Assembly (NCBI GenBank): GCA_004000515.1 | Contig: CP034537.1 | Span: 1,984,001 to 2,048,000, forward strand | DNA: 64,000 nt | Reading direction: 5' to 3' | Source of the DNA: Pseudomonas poae | GTDB taxonomy: Bacteria > Pseudomonadota > Gammaproteobacteria > Pseudomonadales > Pseudomonadaceae | Part shown: piece after piece, positions 63,329 to 64,000 of the stretch | How positions within the stretch are numbered: position 1 is the first letter of the stretch | Layout of the letters: the number at the start of each line of letters is the position of its first letter | Made by a program: the position numbers and the translations under genes | The notes under the pieces: model-generated | What the model was told of the DNA's origin: nothing | Seen by the model: only the letters and a program-made list of their open reading frames with translations | Database searches by the model: none

Positions 63329-64000
63329 ATGCTGAGCCCTTATATGTCACCCGTTGAGCGGGTGTGGTTCTACAGCTTGCGGATCCTCTGCGGCTTGATC
63401 CTGCTGTTCCTGATTCTGCCGGTGCTGGTGATCATCCCGCTGTCGTTCAACAGCGGCAGTTTCCTGGTGTACCCGTTGCAAGGTTTTTCGCTGCACTGGT
63501 ACCAGGATTTCTTCGGCTCGGCCGAATGGATGCGCGCCCTGAAGAACAGCATCATCGTCGCCCCGGCAGCCACAGTGCTGGCGATGGTGTTCGGTACCTT
63601 GGCAGCCATTGGCCTGACCCGTGGCAATTTCCCCGGCAAGGCGCTGGTGATGGCGCTGGTGATATCGCCGATGGTGGTGCCGGTGGTGATTATCGGCGTG
63701 GCCAGTTACCTGTTTTTTGCGCCGCTGGGCCTGGGTAACAGCTTCTTCTCGCTGATCGTGGTGCATGCGGTGCTGGGTGTACCGTTCGTGATCATCACCG
63801 TGTCGGCCACCTTGCAGGGATTCAATCACAACCTGGTGCGGGCGGCGGCCAGCCTGGGCGCATCGCCACTGACGGCGTTTCGCCGGGTGACGTTGCCGTT
63901 GATTGCGCCGGGGGTGATTTCCGGAGCGCTGTTTGCGTTTGCCACGTCGTTTGATGAAGTGGTGGTGACGCTGTTCCTCGCCGGGCCCGAGCAAGCGACG
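63329..64000 (+). CDS. agtD: ABC transporter permease AgtD-like, 3' end cut by window
   Basis: 224 codons are seen and the frame is open to the edge. ATG 63329 is preceded by AAGGAGA. Begins MLSPYMSPVERVWFYSLRIL. PotC-type permease with five helices visible so far and the coupling loop AAASLGASPLTAFRRVTLPL at about residue 170. It pairs with the permease just upstream. Confidence 0.9.
   Translation, partial: MLSPYMSPVERVWFYSLRILCGLILLFLILPVLVIIPLSFNSGSFLVYPLQGFSLHWYQDFFGSAEWMRALKNSIIVAPAATVLAMVFGTLAAIGLTRGNFPGKALVMALVISPMVVPVVIIGVASYLFFAPLGLGNSFFSLIVVHAVLGVPFVIITVSATLQGFNHNLVRAAASLGASPLTAFRRVTLPLIAPGVISGALFAFATSFDEVVVTLFLAGPEQAT

Overview
The window is a stretch of chromosome from a fluorescent Pseudomonas, most probably the P. 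fluorescens group. The evidence is the gene content and order. From left to right they follow the P. aeruginosa PAO1 series bioB-fadE (about PA0500-PA0508) and then rpoD-dnaG-rpsU-tsaD through lptD-amgK-murU to agtSR-agtABCD (about PA0575-PA0606). A davBA-pqqFABCDE block arranged as in P. putida lies between them. High GC, GTG/TTG starts and REP doublets built on GTGGGAGCTGGCTTGCCTGC fit the same group. No insertion sequence, prophage or CRISPR array was seen.

Layout. 1-1895: 5' end of a PhoX-type phosphatase, a ModE-like regulator and comF (all minus). 1858-6570: biotin operon bioB-bioF-bioH-bioC-bioD (plus) with a BirA operator over its promoter. 6691-14385: a small unknown gene, then three acyl-CoA dehydrogenase paralogues with a membrane diguanylate cyclase between the first two. 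14611-16987: LysR regulator and a class III aminotransferase. 17186-18144: a HigBA-like toxin-antitoxin pair and a Pmp3 peptide. 18128-23874: pqqFABCDE (minus). 23923-27010: davB-davA (lysine to 5-aminovalerate) with an Lrp-type regulator. 27046-28452: LysR and a VOC protein. 28496-36279: tRNA(CAU), a large sensor GGDEF-EAL protein, and the rpsU-dnaG-rpoD macromolecular synthesis operon. 36483-40271: tsaD, plsY, folB-folK, cca. 40335-45202: prkA-yeaH-spoVR. 45486-53066: lptD-surA-pdxA-rsmA-apaG-apaH-glpE. 53197-55662: amgK-murU (MurNAc recycling) and a DjlA-like protein. 55821-64000: a DUF3530 protein, then the AgtSR two-component system and the AgtABCD ABC importer, whose last gene runs off the window.

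The main metabolic link is that DavB and DavA would make 5-aminovalerate from lysine, while AgtSR/AgtABCD is the known 5-aminovalerate/GABA sensing and uptake system of P. aeruginosa. Local cis-elements read from the sequence are a BirA box, a PsrA-like box at the first acyl-CoA dehydrogenase, a palindrome at the toxin-antitoxin promoter, a candidate AgtR palindrome, an attenuator between pqqA and pqqB, and a nested hairpin that buries the ribosome binding site of cca.

Caution on sequence quality. At least 27 reading-frame breaks are visible, nearly all a single base lost (rarely gained) in a short homopolymer. They hit essential genes on both strands (rpoD, bioB, bioF, rsmA), and the middle of dnaG is collapsed by roughly 0.7 kb. 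This pattern indicates sequencing or assembly error, not gene decay. Broken genes are therefore described as the intact genes they almost certainly are, with the break position given.
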